NCBI GenBank assembly: GCA_001464035.1
Contig: LNEC01000021.1
Span: forward strand, 1 to 60,049
DNA length: 60,049 nucleotides
Source of the DNA: Bradyrhizobiaceae bacterium Ga0074131
GTDB lineage: Bacteria > Pseudomonadota > Alphaproteobacteria > Rhizobiales > Xanthobacteraceae
Direction of reading: 5' to 3'
The position numbers were made by a program, and so were the translations under genes. The notes below the pieces were generated by a model that saw only the letters and a program-made list of their open reading frames with translations, searched no databases and had not been told where the DNA came from. Of this stretch, positions 35,071 to 44,325 are shown in pieces; the stretch's first letter is position 1; each line of letters starts with the position of its first letter.

Positions 35071-36207
35071 ATGGCCAGCCCCTTCTACACCGGCGAACAC
35101 GAAGCCTTCCGCGACGTGGTGCGTCGTTTTGTCGAGGAGGAGATCGAGCCCCACGCCCATGAATGGGACGAGGCGGGCGGCTTTCCGCGCGAGCTCTATG
35201 AAAAGGCCGCCGCCATCGGGCTGCTCAGACTGGGATTCCCGGAAGAATATGGCGGCGTCGACGCCGACCAGTTCATGAAAATCGTGGCCTCTCAGGAGTT
35301 GGCCCGGGCCGGCGCCGGCGGGGTGAGCTCCAGCCTGATGAGCCATACCATCGGCTCGCCTCCGATCGCGCGCGCCGCCCGGCCCGAGGTCAAGGCGCGG
35401 GTGCTGCCCCAGGTGCTGTCGGGCCGGAAGATATCCGCGCTCGCGATCACCGAGCCGAGCGGCGGATCCGACGTCGCCAACCTGCGAACCAAGGCGCGCC
35501 GCGACGGCGACTGGTATGTCGTCAGCGGGGAGAAGACCTTCATCACCTCGGGCATGCGCGCCGACTATCTGACGGTGGCGGTGCGCACCGGCGGCGAGGG
35601 CCCGGGCGGGGTCAGCATGCTCCTGATCGAAGGCGATACGCCGGGCCTGTCGCGCACCGGGCTGAAGAAGATGGGCTGGTGGGCGTCGGACACCGCGACG
35701 CTGCATTTCGACGATTGCCGCGTGCCGGCCGAGAACCTGATCGGCGAGGAAGGCCAGGGCTTCAAGATCATCATGCAGAACTTCAACAGCGAACGCATGG
35801 GCATGGCGGCGAGTTGCACAGCCTATGCCCGTGTCTGCCTCGAGGAGGCGATCGCCTACGCCAGGGAGCGCAAGACCTTCGGCAAGCCGATTTCCCAGCA
35901 CCAGGTGATCCGTCACAAGCTGGTGGACATGGCGCAGAAGGTCGCGGCATCGCAGGCGATGCTGGAAATGCTGGCGTGGCGTCTCGGGCAGGGCGAAAGC
36001 CCGGTCGCGGAGATCTGCATGCTGAAGAACCAGGCGACCCAGACCATGGCATTCTGCGCATCCGAGGCGGTGCAGATCTTCGGCGGCGCCGGCTTCATGC
36101 GCGGCATCAAGGTCGAGCGCATCTATCGCGAGGTCAAGGTCAACGCGATCGGCGGCGGCACCGAGGAGATCATGAAGGATCTGGCGAGTCGCCAGATGGG
36201 GTTGTGA
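35071..36207 (+). CDS. Acyl-CoA dehydrogenase (IVD/short-branched type)
   Basis: 378 aa from ATG 35071, with GGAG eight bases upstream. The ACAD fold is complete: FAD/substrate signature ALAITEPSGGSDVANLRT near 128-145, DGDWYVVSGEKTFITSG, and C-terminal EAVQIFGGAGFMRGIKVERIYRE. The usual YEGT catalytic Glu near the C-terminus is replaced (NAIGGGTEE). A Glu stands in NFNSERMGMA near 250, the position used by isovaleryl- and long-chain-CoA dehydrogenases, so catalysis is probably intact. It oxidises an acyl-CoA to the 2-enoyl-CoA. It opens a run of three co-directional dehydrogenases. Confidence 0.88.
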   Translation: MASPFYTGEHEAFRDVVRRFVEEEIEPHAHEWDEAGGFPRELYEKAAAIGLLRLGFPEEYGGVDADQFMKIVASQELARAGAGGVSSSLMSHTIGSPPIARAARPEVKARVLPQVLSGRKISALAITEPSGGSDVANLRTKARRDGDWYVVSGEKTFITSGMRADYLTVAVRTGGEGPGGVSMLLIEGDTPGLSRTGLKKMGWWASDTATLHFDDCRVPAENLIGEEGQGFKIIMQNFNSERMGMAASCTAYARVCLEEAIAYARERKTFGKPISQHQVIRHKLVDMAQKVAASQAMLEMLAWRLGQGESPVAEICMLKNQATQTMAFCASEAVQIFGGAGFMRGIKVERIYREVKVNAIGGGTEEIMKDLASRQMGL

Positions 36208-36241
36208 CATCTTAACTCCCCTCCCTCCACGCGCGTTTGCG

Positions 36242-36338
36242 CGTGGCGGGGAGGGGTCGGGGTGGGGGTGCCTAACGCCGACTCGCTGCCAGTGGTACGT
36301 GCGGATAGACCCCCCACCCCCGACCCCTCCCCGCCACG
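36242..36338. repeat. Long inverted repeat between dehydrogenase genes
   Basis: The arm at 36242-36270 (CGTGGCGGGGAGGGGTCGGG onward) and its near-exact reverse complement at 36311-36338 (ending CCCCTCCCCGCCACG) differ by one base indel. They enclose about 40 bases. This is the GC-rich intergenic palindrome type frequent in Bradyrhizobium, and it may form a stable RNA hairpin after the first dehydrogenase gene. Confidence 0.7.
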
Positions 36339-36368
36339 AGACGGGCGTGCCCGGTTACGACGAGCAGC

Positions 36369-36405
36369 GTCATTCCGGGGCGCGTCAGCGCGAACCCGGA
36401 ATGAC
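36369..36405. repeat. CATTCCGGG-type intergenic palindrome
   Basis: GTCATTCCGGG and CCCGGAATGAC pair around a short GC-rich loop, ending 12 bases before the next start codon. The same kind of element recurs at 53803-53846. It is a dispersed palindrome family. Confidence 0.65.
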
Positions 36406-36416
36406 AGGGAGATAAA

Positions 36417-37574
36417 ATGCTCTTTACCGCTGAACACGAAGACGCCCGCAACACGCTGCAAAAATTCATCGCAACGGAAATCAACCCGTTCGTCGATGAA
36501 TGGGAGAAGGCGGAACAGTTCCCGTCGCACCAGCTGTTCAAGAAACTCGGCGACCTCGGCTTTCTCGGGCTCAACAAGCCCGTGGAGTTCGGCGGGCAGG
36601 GACTCGATTACAGCTACGCGCTGATGATGGCGGAAGAACTCGGCGCGATCCATTGCGGCGGGGTGCCGATGGCGATCGGGGTGCAGACCGATATGGCGAC
36701 GCCGGCGCTGGCGCGGTTCGGCTCGGATGAAGTGCGCCGCGAGTTCCTGGCGCCCGCGATATCAGGCGACGCGGTCGCCTGTATCGGCGTGTCGGAACCC
36801 GGCGCCGGCTCCGATGTCGCCTCGATCAAGACCAGCGCGCGCTCCGACGGCGACGATTACGTCATCAACGGCGGCAAGATGTGGATCACCAATGGCGTGA
36901 AGGCCGACTGGATCTGCCTGCTCGCCAATACCGGCGACGGGCCCGTACATCGCAACAAGTCGCTGATCTGCGTGCCGATGAAGAGCAAGGGCGTGCAGGT
37001 CGCGCGCAAACTCGACAAGATGGGCATGCGTTCGTCCGACACCGCGCAGATCTTCTTCGACGAGGTGCGGGTGCCGAAGCGCCACCGCATCGGCGAGGAG
37101 GGCATGGGCTTTACCTACCAGATGGTCCAGTTCCAGGAGGAACGGCTGTGGGGTGCGGCCGCCTGCCTCAAGGCGCATGAGTACATCATCAGCGAGACCA
37201 TCGACTACACAGGCAACCGCAAGGCCTTCGGCCGGAGCATCCTCGACAACCAGATCGTTCATTTCAAGCTGGCGGAAATGCAGACCGAGGTCGAACTGCT
37301 GCGCGCGCTGATCTACCGCGCCGGCGAGGCGCTGGTGGCGGGTGAGGACGTCACCCGGCTGGCGACCATGGCGAAATTGAAGGCCGGCCGGCTCGGGCGC
37401 GAACTGACCGACGCCTGCCTGCAGTTCTGGGGCGGCATGGGTTTCATGAACGAGACGCATGTCAGTCGCGCCTACCGCGACAGCCGCCTGACCTCGATCG
37501 GCGGCGGTGCCGACGAGGTGATGCTGACGGTGCTGTGCAAGATGATGGGCACGCTGCCCGGCGCGAAGACGTAG
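36417..37574 (+). CDS. Acyl-CoA dehydrogenase (citronellyl-CoA/AtuD-like)
   Basis: 385 aa from ATG 36417 behind AGGGAGA. ACIGVSEPGAGSDVASIKT near 118-136 is the FAD/substrate signature, with DDYVINGGKMWITNG after it. The C-terminal part reads QFWGGMGFMNETHVSRAYRD and SIGGGADEVML, a pattern I associate with AtuD-like and long-chain dehydrogenases. The catalytic Glu is likely that in QFQEERLWGA near 240. AtuD oxidises citronellyl-CoA in acyclic terpene degradation. With a biotin-dependent acyl-CoA carboxylase encoded 10 kb away, a branched or terpenoid acyl-CoA is a fair guess (inference). Eleven bases separate it from the next gene. Confidence 0.87.
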   Translation: MLFTAEHEDARNTLQKFIATEINPFVDEWEKAEQFPSHQLFKKLGDLGFLGLNKPVEFGGQGLDYSYALMMAEELGAIHCGGVPMAIGVQTDMATPALARFGSDEVRREFLAPAISGDAVACIGVSEPGAGSDVASIKTSARSDGDDYVINGGKMWITNGVKADWICLLANTGDGPVHRNKSLICVPMKSKGVQVARKLDKMGMRSSDTAQIFFDEVRVPKRHRIGEEGMGFTYQMVQFQEERLWGAAACLKAHEYIISETIDYTGNRKAFGRSILDNQIVHFKLAEMQTEVELLRALIYRAGEALVAGEDVTRLATMAKLKAGRLGRELTDACLQFWGGMGFMNETHVSRAYRDSRLTSIGGGADEVMLTVLCKMMGTLPGAKT

Positions 37575-37584
37575 GGAGCCGATC

Positions 37585-38796
<1,212 letters not shown>

Positions 38797-38810
38797 GTTC
38801 TTCTCCCTCC

Positions 38811-38992
38811 CCCCGCGAAGCGGTGGGGAGGGTGGCACATCGAAAGCGTAGCGAACGATGTGACGGGTGGGGGGTGCTTCAGCGCATTCAGCTGCCAAAT
38901 CATTTGCTGAGGCACCCCCCACCCGACCGGCCTTCGGCCGGCCACCCTCCCCACCACGCGGCGAAGAGCCGCGCGGGGGGGGGAGGGATGAG
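38811..38992. repeat. Nested inverted repeat between convergent dehydrogenase paralogues
   Basis: Outer arms GGTGGGGAGGGTGGC (38822-38836) and its exact complement (38941-38955). Inner arms GGGTGGGGGGTGC (38865-38877) and its exact complement (38912-38924). There is a further small GGCCGG palindrome and C/G-rich flanks. No coding sequence. It probably acts as a bidirectional terminator and belongs to the lineage's dispersed palindromes. Confidence 0.7.
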
Positions 38993-39009
38993 AACCTCAC
39001 GCGTCGCGT

Positions 39010-40221
39010 TCACACCGGCGCCCCATACCGCCTGAGCAATCCTCGCCCGAGTTGCGCCAGATGCACCTGATCCGGTCCGTCGCCGAGCCGCATGAAGCGC
39101 GCGTACGTGTAGGCCTCAGCCAGGAAGGTGTCTTGCGAAACCCCGGCGCCGCCGTGGATCTGGATGGCGCGGTCGATCACGCGGGCGGCCATGCTCGGCA
39201 CCACCACTTTCGCCGCCGCGATCATGTCGCGCGCTGCCTTGTTGCCCTCGCGGTCCATCTTCTCGGCGGCCCGCAGCGTCAGCAGCCGCGCCTGTTCGAT
39301 CTCGCACCAGGAATGGGCGATGTCCTCGCGCACCGATCCCTGTTCGCCCAGCGGCTTGCCAAAGGCGACGCGGGACTGCGCGCGTGCGCACATCAGTTCC
39401 AGCGCGCGCTGCGCGCAGCCGATCAGCCGCATGCAATGATGGATGCGGCCGGGCCCGAGGCGGCCCTGCGCGATCTCAAAACCTCGGCCTTCACCGAGCA
39501 GGATGTTGGCGGCGGGAACCCGGACGTTGTCGTAGACGATCTCGGGATGGCCGACCGGCGCGTCGTCATAGCCGAATACGCGCATGTCGCGCACGATGCG
39601 AACGCCGGGCGTCTCCTTCGGCACCAGCACCATCGATTGCTGCAGATGCTTGTTCGGATTATCAGGGTCGGTCTTGCCCATCACGATCAGGATCCTGCAA
39701 TCCTCGCTCATCGCGCCCGAGGTGAACCACTTGCGGCCGTTGATGACGTAATCGGCGCCGTCGCGGCGGATGCTGCACTGGATGTTGGTGGCGTCGCTGG
39801 AGGCGACCTCTGGCTCGGTCATCGAGAAGGCGGAGCGGATTTCGCCCGCCAGCAGCGGCTCCAGCCAGCGCTTCTTCTGTTCCGGCGTGCCGTACAGCGA
39901 GAGCACTTCCATGTTGCCGGTATCGGGCGCCGAACAATTGAAGATTTCCGACGCCCAGGAAATCCGCCCCATCATCTCGGCCAGTGGCGCGTAGTCGAGA
40001 TTGCTGATCCCGGCGCCGTGGTCACCGGGCAGAAAAAGATTCCAGAGTCCCTCGGCGCGGGCGCGGCGCTTCAGGTTTTCCAGGATCGGCGGCCGGTGAT
40101 GGCGGTGGCCGTCCTCGACCTGCTCCTGATAGAGGCCTTCGACGGGATAGACGTGCTTCGCCATGAAGGCCGACAGCCGGCCCTGCAGCTCGATCGCCTT
40201 TGGACTGTGCTCGAAATCCAT
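39010..40221 (-). CDS. Acyl-CoA dehydrogenase, ACAD10/11-like paralogue
   Basis: 403 aa from ATG 40221. It parallels the 37585 enzyme segment by segment: AFMAKHVYPVEGLYQ, LWNLFLPGDHGAGISNLDY, the FAD/substrate signature AFSMTEPEVASSDATNIQCS, MGKTDPDNPNKHLQQSMVLV, GRGFEIAQGRLGPGRIHHCM, and MRLGDGPDQVHLAQLGRGLL. The central region is nearly the same in both, while N- and C-termini differ. It should oxidise a related acyl-CoA. The upstream frame to 40320 lacks conserved sequence. It is tail-to-tail with its paralogue. Confidence 0.87.
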   Translation of the reverse strand: MDFEHSPKAIELQGRLSAFMAKHVYPVEGLYQEQVEDGHRHHRPPILENLKRRARAEGLWNLFLPGDHGAGISNLDYAPLAEMMGRISWASEIFNCSAPDTGNMEVLSLYGTPEQKKRWLEPLLAGEIRSAFSMTEPEVASSDATNIQCSIRRDGADYVINGRKWFTSGAMSEDCRILIVMGKTDPDNPNKHLQQSMVLVPKETPGVRIVRDMRVFGYDDAPVGHPEIVYDNVRVPAANILLGEGRGFEIAQGRLGPGRIHHCMRLIGCAQRALELMCARAQSRVAFGKPLGEQGSVREDIAHSWCEIEQARLLTLRAAEKMDREGNKAARDMIAAAKVVVPSMAARVIDRAIQIHGGAGVSQDTFLAEAYTYARFMRLGDGPDQVHLAQLGRGLLRRYGAPV

Positions 40222-40519
40222 TTTTCGTCGTCTTTCTTTTTCTGCAGTGAGCAAACGACACCCAGGCTCGCGCTTCTTGCCCTCTCGCACAAGGGGAGAA
40301 GGAAAAGGGATGCGCCGCATTCGCGGACCGTCTTGCGCTGACTGGCCGAGAAAGGCGCTGTGCTTTCAGCGCGCAGACGCAAGATGCCAGCGCGGTTGCT
40401 CCTGGGTTGAACCGGGGCCGGCCTCTGACCGTGGTGGCCGTCCGAACCGGAAAGATATCGTTGCAGACGGCGCACCGGCGTACCAAACTGGCCTCAATCA
40501 GAAAATAGGGAAACGCCGG

Positions 40520-41170
40520 ATGATCACGCTCTATCATTGCCACGCCGCACGCTCGTTCCGGCCGGTATGGATGCTGGAAGAGATGGGCCTTCCCTATGAG
40601 CTGAAAATGCTGCCGTTCCCGCCGCGGGTATTCGCCAAGGAATATCTCGCGATCAATCCGCTCGGCACCATTCCGTTCATGATCGACGGCGAAACCAAGA
40701 TGACGGAGTCATCAGGCATCTGTCACTATCTCGGTACACGGCACGGACCGACGCCGCTGGTCGTCGGCGTCGACGAGCCGGCCTATGGCGCGTTCCTGAA
40801 CTGGATGTATTTCAGCGACGCGACGCTGACCTTTCCGCAAACGCTGGTGCTCCGCTACACCCAGCTCGAGCCCGAGGAGCGGCGCAATCCGCAGGTCGCC
40901 GGAGACTACGCCAAGTGGTTCTTGGGCCGGCTGCGGGCGGTCGAAGCGGTCACCGGCAACTCGGAGACGCTGGTCGCCGGCCGGTTCACGGCGGCCGATA
41001 TCGTCATCGGCTACGCCTTGCGGCTGGCCGAAAACATCGGGCTATCGAAGGATTTCGGGCCCAACGTCGCCGCCTATTGGCAGCGCCTGCAGGCGCGCGA
41101 TGGTTACCGGAGGGCGGTCGCCGCCGAAACCCTCGCCGGCGAGCAGCAGAAGGTCGCGCGGCGCTCCTGA
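40520..41170 (+). CDS. Glutathione S-transferase family protein
   Basis: 216 aa from ATG 40520, with AGGGAAA upstream. Thioredoxin-fold N-terminus: ITLYHCHAARSFRPVWMLEE, LPYELKMLPFPP, and NPLGTIPFMIDGETKMTESS, where cis-Pro and ES form the glutathione site. The C-terminal all-helical domain follows, including TLVAGRFTAADIVIGYALRL with the N-capping TAAD. It probably conjugates or isomerises an electrophile using glutathione. In this setting it may detoxify or process an intermediate of the acyl-CoA pathway. The 298 bases upstream hold no other feature that I can see. Confidence 0.87.
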   Translation: MITLYHCHAARSFRPVWMLEEMGLPYELKMLPFPPRVFAKEYLAINPLGTIPFMIDGETKMTESSGICHYLGTRHGPTPLVVGVDEPAYGAFLNWMYFSDATLTFPQTLVLRYTQLEPEERRNPQVAGDYAKWFLGRLRAVEAVTGNSETLVAGRFTAADIVIGYALRLAENIGLSKDFGPNVAAYWQRLQARDGYRRAVAAETLAGEQQKVARRS

Positions 41171-41331
41171 AGTCCTCCCCCGCGGCACCGCTAGATCGGC
41201 CGAATCCTGAGCATTCGCCGATATTTATCGCGGTGACATCCGCCGCGATTTCTGTATTCTGCCGCGAGCTCCGCTAGAGAGCCCGCATCCAGGCGGCAAG
41301 AAGCAGACCTCGCTCCCGGGAGGGGACGGAA

Positions 41332-42156
41332 ATGAATGACAGCGCACGCCGGGAATCCGGCCATCTGATGCTGATCACGCCGGAGCGCGTGTTCTACGCC
41401 GGCCTGCTTGGCCGTCCGCGCCAACGCTGCCCGGGTGCGTTTCATGTCTATGTGTCGATCGAGGCGGGCCTCTGGCTGACCACCGCGACCGGCCGCGAAA
41501 GCTACGGTGAACTGGCCGTGGTGATGCCCAATGTGCGCCATACCATCGCGAGCGACCATCGCTCGGCGGTCTGCCTCGTCATCGAGCCGGAAAGCGTTCG
41601 CGCCGGCGCATTCGAACAGCTCGCGGAGCGGCTTGCGGGAGCCGATCGGGCGTTCTTCGCCCAACGCATCCGCGCGGCCTATGCCGGATTACGCCAGCGC
41701 CAGCAAGGAGACGACATCAGCAACGCGGAGTTCGACACCATGTGCTTCGGCGAGGCGCTGCCGCCGCGTTCACTCGATCCGCGCGTGGTAAAGTCAATTG
41801 CGCAGATCGGCCGGTTCCGCGGCGATCCGGTGACGGCGGCAAGCTGTGCGGCGGAGGCCGGCCTTTCCTCGTCGCGCTTCCTGCACCTGTTCAAGCAGGA
41901 GACCGGCATCTCATTCCGCGCCTTCCGGGCCTGGAAACGCGCGCGGCATTTGCTGCACTTCGCCAATCAGAACCTCAACCTCGCGCATCTGGCGCAGGAC
42001 ATCGGCTATCCCGATTCGACCCATTTCAGCCATTCGATCCGCCGGTTCTACGGCCTGCAGCCGCGCGCGATCTTCTCGGGCTCGAGGGATCTGGCGATCT
42101 ATCGCAGCGAGGCGGGCGCGCTCGACAGCGCCGGCTTGCGTCAGGGCCGGGCCTGA
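41332..42156 (+). CDS. AraC-family transcriptional regulator
   Basis: 274 aa from ATG 41332, behind a purine-rich GGGAGGGGACGG. The N-terminal 150 residues are a cupin-like sensor (FHVYVSIEAGLWLTTATGRE, AVVMPNVRHTIASDH). The C-terminal 100 residues hold the two helix-turn-helix units: VTAASCAAEAGLSSSRFLHL and LNLAHLAQDIGYPDSTHFSH, then RRFYGLQPRAIF. It is likely to control the downstream BKACE, TctC, synthetase and carboxylase genes on the same strand, which start 113 bases on. Confidence 0.85.
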   Translation: MNDSARRESGHLMLITPERVFYAGLLGRPRQRCPGAFHVYVSIEAGLWLTTATGRESYGELAVVMPNVRHTIASDHRSAVCLVIEPESVRAGAFEQLAERLAGADRAFFAQRIRAAYAGLRQRQQGDDISNAEFDTMCFGEALPPRSLDPRVVKSIAQIGRFRGDPVTAASCAAEAGLSSSRFLHLFKQETGISFRAFRAWKRARHLLHFANQNLNLAHLAQDIGYPDSTHFSHSIRRFYGLQPRAIFSGSRDLAIYRSEAGALDSAGLRQGRA

Positions 42157-42269
42157 CGGCGGCGGGCGATAGCGCGTGGACGCAAGAAGGCCGACGGCGC
42201 GGGACGCATGATCCGCCGAAACCATCGCGCACGCGCCCTTGAAGTCCTGAACCGATCGAAGGCTGATCC

Positions 42270-43136
42270 ATGAGCGACAAGGCTGTCATCACCTGCGCGC
42301 TGAACGGCGTGCTGACCGACCCGAAGCAGCATCACGTGCCGGTCACCCCGGAACAAATGGCGCGCGAGGCCAAGGCCGCCTTCGACGCCGGCGCCAGCGT
42401 GATGCACATCCATCTGCGCCAGCAGGCACCGGGCAAGGGGCATCTGCCGTCCTGGGAAGTCGCCGTGTCCCGCGAGATCCAGCAGGCGATCCGCGAGGCC
42501 TGCCCGGGTGTGATTATCAACCATACCACCGGTACCTCCGGGCCGAACTACCAGGGAGCGCTCGACTGCGTGCGCGAAACGCGGCCCGAAATGGCAGCCT
42601 GCAACGCCGGCTCGCTGAATTATCTGAAGGTGAAGGCCGACAACAGCTGGGCCTGGCCGCCGATGCTGTTCGATAATTCGGTCGAGAAGGTGCAGGACTA
42701 TCTCGACGTCATGAAGGCGGTGGACACCATTCCCGAATTCGAATGCTTCGACGTCGGCATCGTGCGCTGCGTCGGGATGTACCGACAGACCGGGATGTAT
42801 GCCGGACCGCTGGAATACAATTTCGTCATGGGCGTCGCCTCCGGCATGCCGGCCGATCCGGAATTGCTGCCGATCCTGCTGAAGCTGAAATTGCCGGACG
42901 CGCACTGGCAGGTCACCGCGATCGGGCGCGCCGAAATCTGGCCACTGCACCAGCGCTGCGCCGACCTCGGCGGCCATTTGCGCACCGGACTTGAGGATAC
43001 CTTCTACCAGCCCGATGGCGCCAAGGTGACGTCGAACGGTCAGCTGATCGAATCGATCGCGGCCTGCGCGCGCAACGCCGGGCGCGAGATCGCGAGCCCG
43101 GCGGAAGCGCGGCGGATTTTCGGCATCAGGCGTTAG
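42270..43136 (+). CDS. BKACE-family beta-keto acid cleavage enzyme
   Basis: 288 aa from ATG 42270. DUF849 features: ITCALNGVLTDPKQHHVPVT at the N-terminus, AGASVMHIHLRQQAPGKG with the His-x-His zinc pair near 46-48, IINHTTGTSGP, MAACNAGSLNY, and late ITAIGRAE-type and GLEDTFYQPDG segments. These zinc enzymes perform a retro-Claisen exchange of a beta-keto acid with acetyl-CoA, giving acetoacetate and a new acyl-CoA. That fits the surrounding acyl-CoA genes. Many family members still lack an assigned substrate. It is followed 43 bases later by a TctC-type receptor gene. Confidence 0.87.
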   Translation: MSDKAVITCALNGVLTDPKQHHVPVTPEQMAREAKAAFDAGASVMHIHLRQQAPGKGHLPSWEVAVSREIQQAIREACPGVIINHTTGTSGPNYQGALDCVRETRPEMAACNAGSLNYLKVKADNSWAWPPMLFDNSVEKVQDYLDVMKAVDTIPEFECFDVGIVRCVGMYRQTGMYAGPLEYNFVMGVASGMPADPELLPILLKLKLPDAHWQVTAIGRAEIWPLHQRCADLGGHLRTGLEDTFYQPDGAKVTSNGQLIESIAACARNAGREIASPAEARRIFGIRR

Positions 43137-43179
43137 ACCTGGAGTGCAGACTGGTTTTGAACAGAAACAGGAGAGACCC

Positions 43180-44175
43180 GTGAGAACCAACCGCCATCGG
43201 TTTCTGCCGCGTTGCATCGCGCTCAGCCTTGCCGCGGCAGCAAGCCTGCTGTGGATGATCCCGGCTGCCATCGCCCAGGACTATCCGTCCAAGCCCGTCA
43301 CCTTGATCGTGCCGTGGCCTCCCGGCGGCGCGACCGATATTGCGATGCGCGCCATCGCCGAGGCGGCAGCGAAGCATCTCGGCCAGCCGATCGTAATCGA
43401 CAACAAGCCCGGCGGCAGCGGCGCGGTCGGCCCGGCGACGATGGCCGCATCCGCCAAGCCGGATGGCTACACCATCTCGCAGATTCCAATTACCGTGTTC
43501 CGGCTGCCGCTGATGCAGCAGGCGACGTGGGATGCGGAAAAGGACTTCAGCTATATCGTCCACCTCACCGGTTACACCTTCGGCGTCACCACCAACGCCG
43601 ACACGCCGTTCAGGAAATGGCAGGACGTGATCGACTACGCCAAGGCCAATCCCGGCAAGGTCACCTACGCCACGCCGGGCGCGGGGACGTCGCTGCACAT
43701 CGGCATGGAGCAGATCGCGGCGAAGTCGGGCGTCAAGTTCACCCAGGTGCCCTTCAAGGGCAACGCCGAGTCCAACGCGGCGGTGCTGGGCAACCATACC
43801 ATGCTGCAGGCCGACGGCACCGGATGGAAGGCGCTGGTGGATGCCGGCAAACTGCGCCTGCTGATGATCTGGACCGCGCAGCGATCGAAAAACTGGCCCG
43901 ACGTGCCGACCATGCAGGAACTCGGCTACCCCTTCGTGTTCGATTCGCCGTTTGGCATCGCCGGTCCGAAGGGAATGGATCCGAAGGTCGTGGCCAAACT
44001 GCACGATGCCTTCAAGAAGGCGATCGAGGAGCCGGCCCTGCTCGAAACTCTCGCCAAGTACGACATGGTGGCCAATTACAAGAGCACCGAGGACTACAGG
44101 AAATTCGTCACCGCGCTGATCGAGTCGGAGCGGAAGGTGGTCGACAGTCTCGGACTGGGAAAAAAGGCGAACTGA
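43180..44175 (+). CDS. TctC/Bug-family periplasmic solute receptor
   Basis: 331 aa from GTG 43180, with AGGAGA about 6 bases upstream. Signal peptide (LALSLAAAASLLW-like core, cleaved after AIA near 29), then DYPSKPVTLIVPWPPGGATD, the classic Bug N-terminus, and IDNKPGGSGAVGPATMAASA, where the ligand carboxylate is bound. The C-terminal lobe includes ALVDAGKLRLLMIWTAQRS. Bug proteins bind dicarboxylates, aromatic acids and similar compounds. No TctA or TctB membrane subunit is encoded nearby, so it is an orphan receptor or uses subunits encoded elsewhere. Confidence 0.87.
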   Translation: MRTNRHRFLPRCIALSLAAAASLLWMIPAAIAQDYPSKPVTLIVPWPPGGATDIAMRAIAEAAAKHLGQPIVIDNKPGGSGAVGPATMAASAKPDGYTISQIPITVFRLPLMQQATWDAEKDFSYIVHLTGYTFGVTTNADTPFRKWQDVIDYAKANPGKVTYATPGAGTSLHIGMEQIAAKSGVKFTQVPFKGNAESNAAVLGNHTMLQADGTGWKALVDAGKLRLLMIWTAQRSKNWPDVPTMQELGYPFVFDSPFGIAGPKGMDPKVVAKLHDAFKKAIEEPALLETLAKYDMVANYKSTEDYRKFVTALIESERKVVDSLGLGKKAN

Positions 44176-44223
44176 GGCGGGTGGGCACTGGTCAACCAAC
44201 GAGCCGCATGACGTATCTGAAAT

Positions 44224-44305
44224 CGTCATTGCGAGCGCAGCGAAGCAATCCAGCTCCAACGCAGCAAAGCTGGATCGCTTGGTTGCTTCGCTCCTCGCAA
44301 TGATG
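44224..44305. repeat. GTCATTGCGAGC-type intergenic inverted repeat
   Basis: The left arm begins CGTCATTGCGAGCGCAGCGA and runs to AATCCAGCT. The right arm is its imperfect complement, ending GCAATGATG. I know this type as an abundant dispersed palindrome of Bradyrhizobium. It separates the receptor gene from the synthetase gene. Confidence 0.75.
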
Positions 44306-44325
44306 GAAACGACGGAGTAATCCGC

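Noticed and set aside
34660..36210. 516-aa ORF on the minus strand
   Set aside because: It is the shadow of the acyl-CoA dehydrogenase at 35071-36207, with high-GC codon bias keeping the opposite frame open.
36208..36416. CRISPR-like repeated GC-rich blocks
   Set aside because: The blocks are inverted arms of palindromes, not regularly spaced direct repeats with unique spacers.
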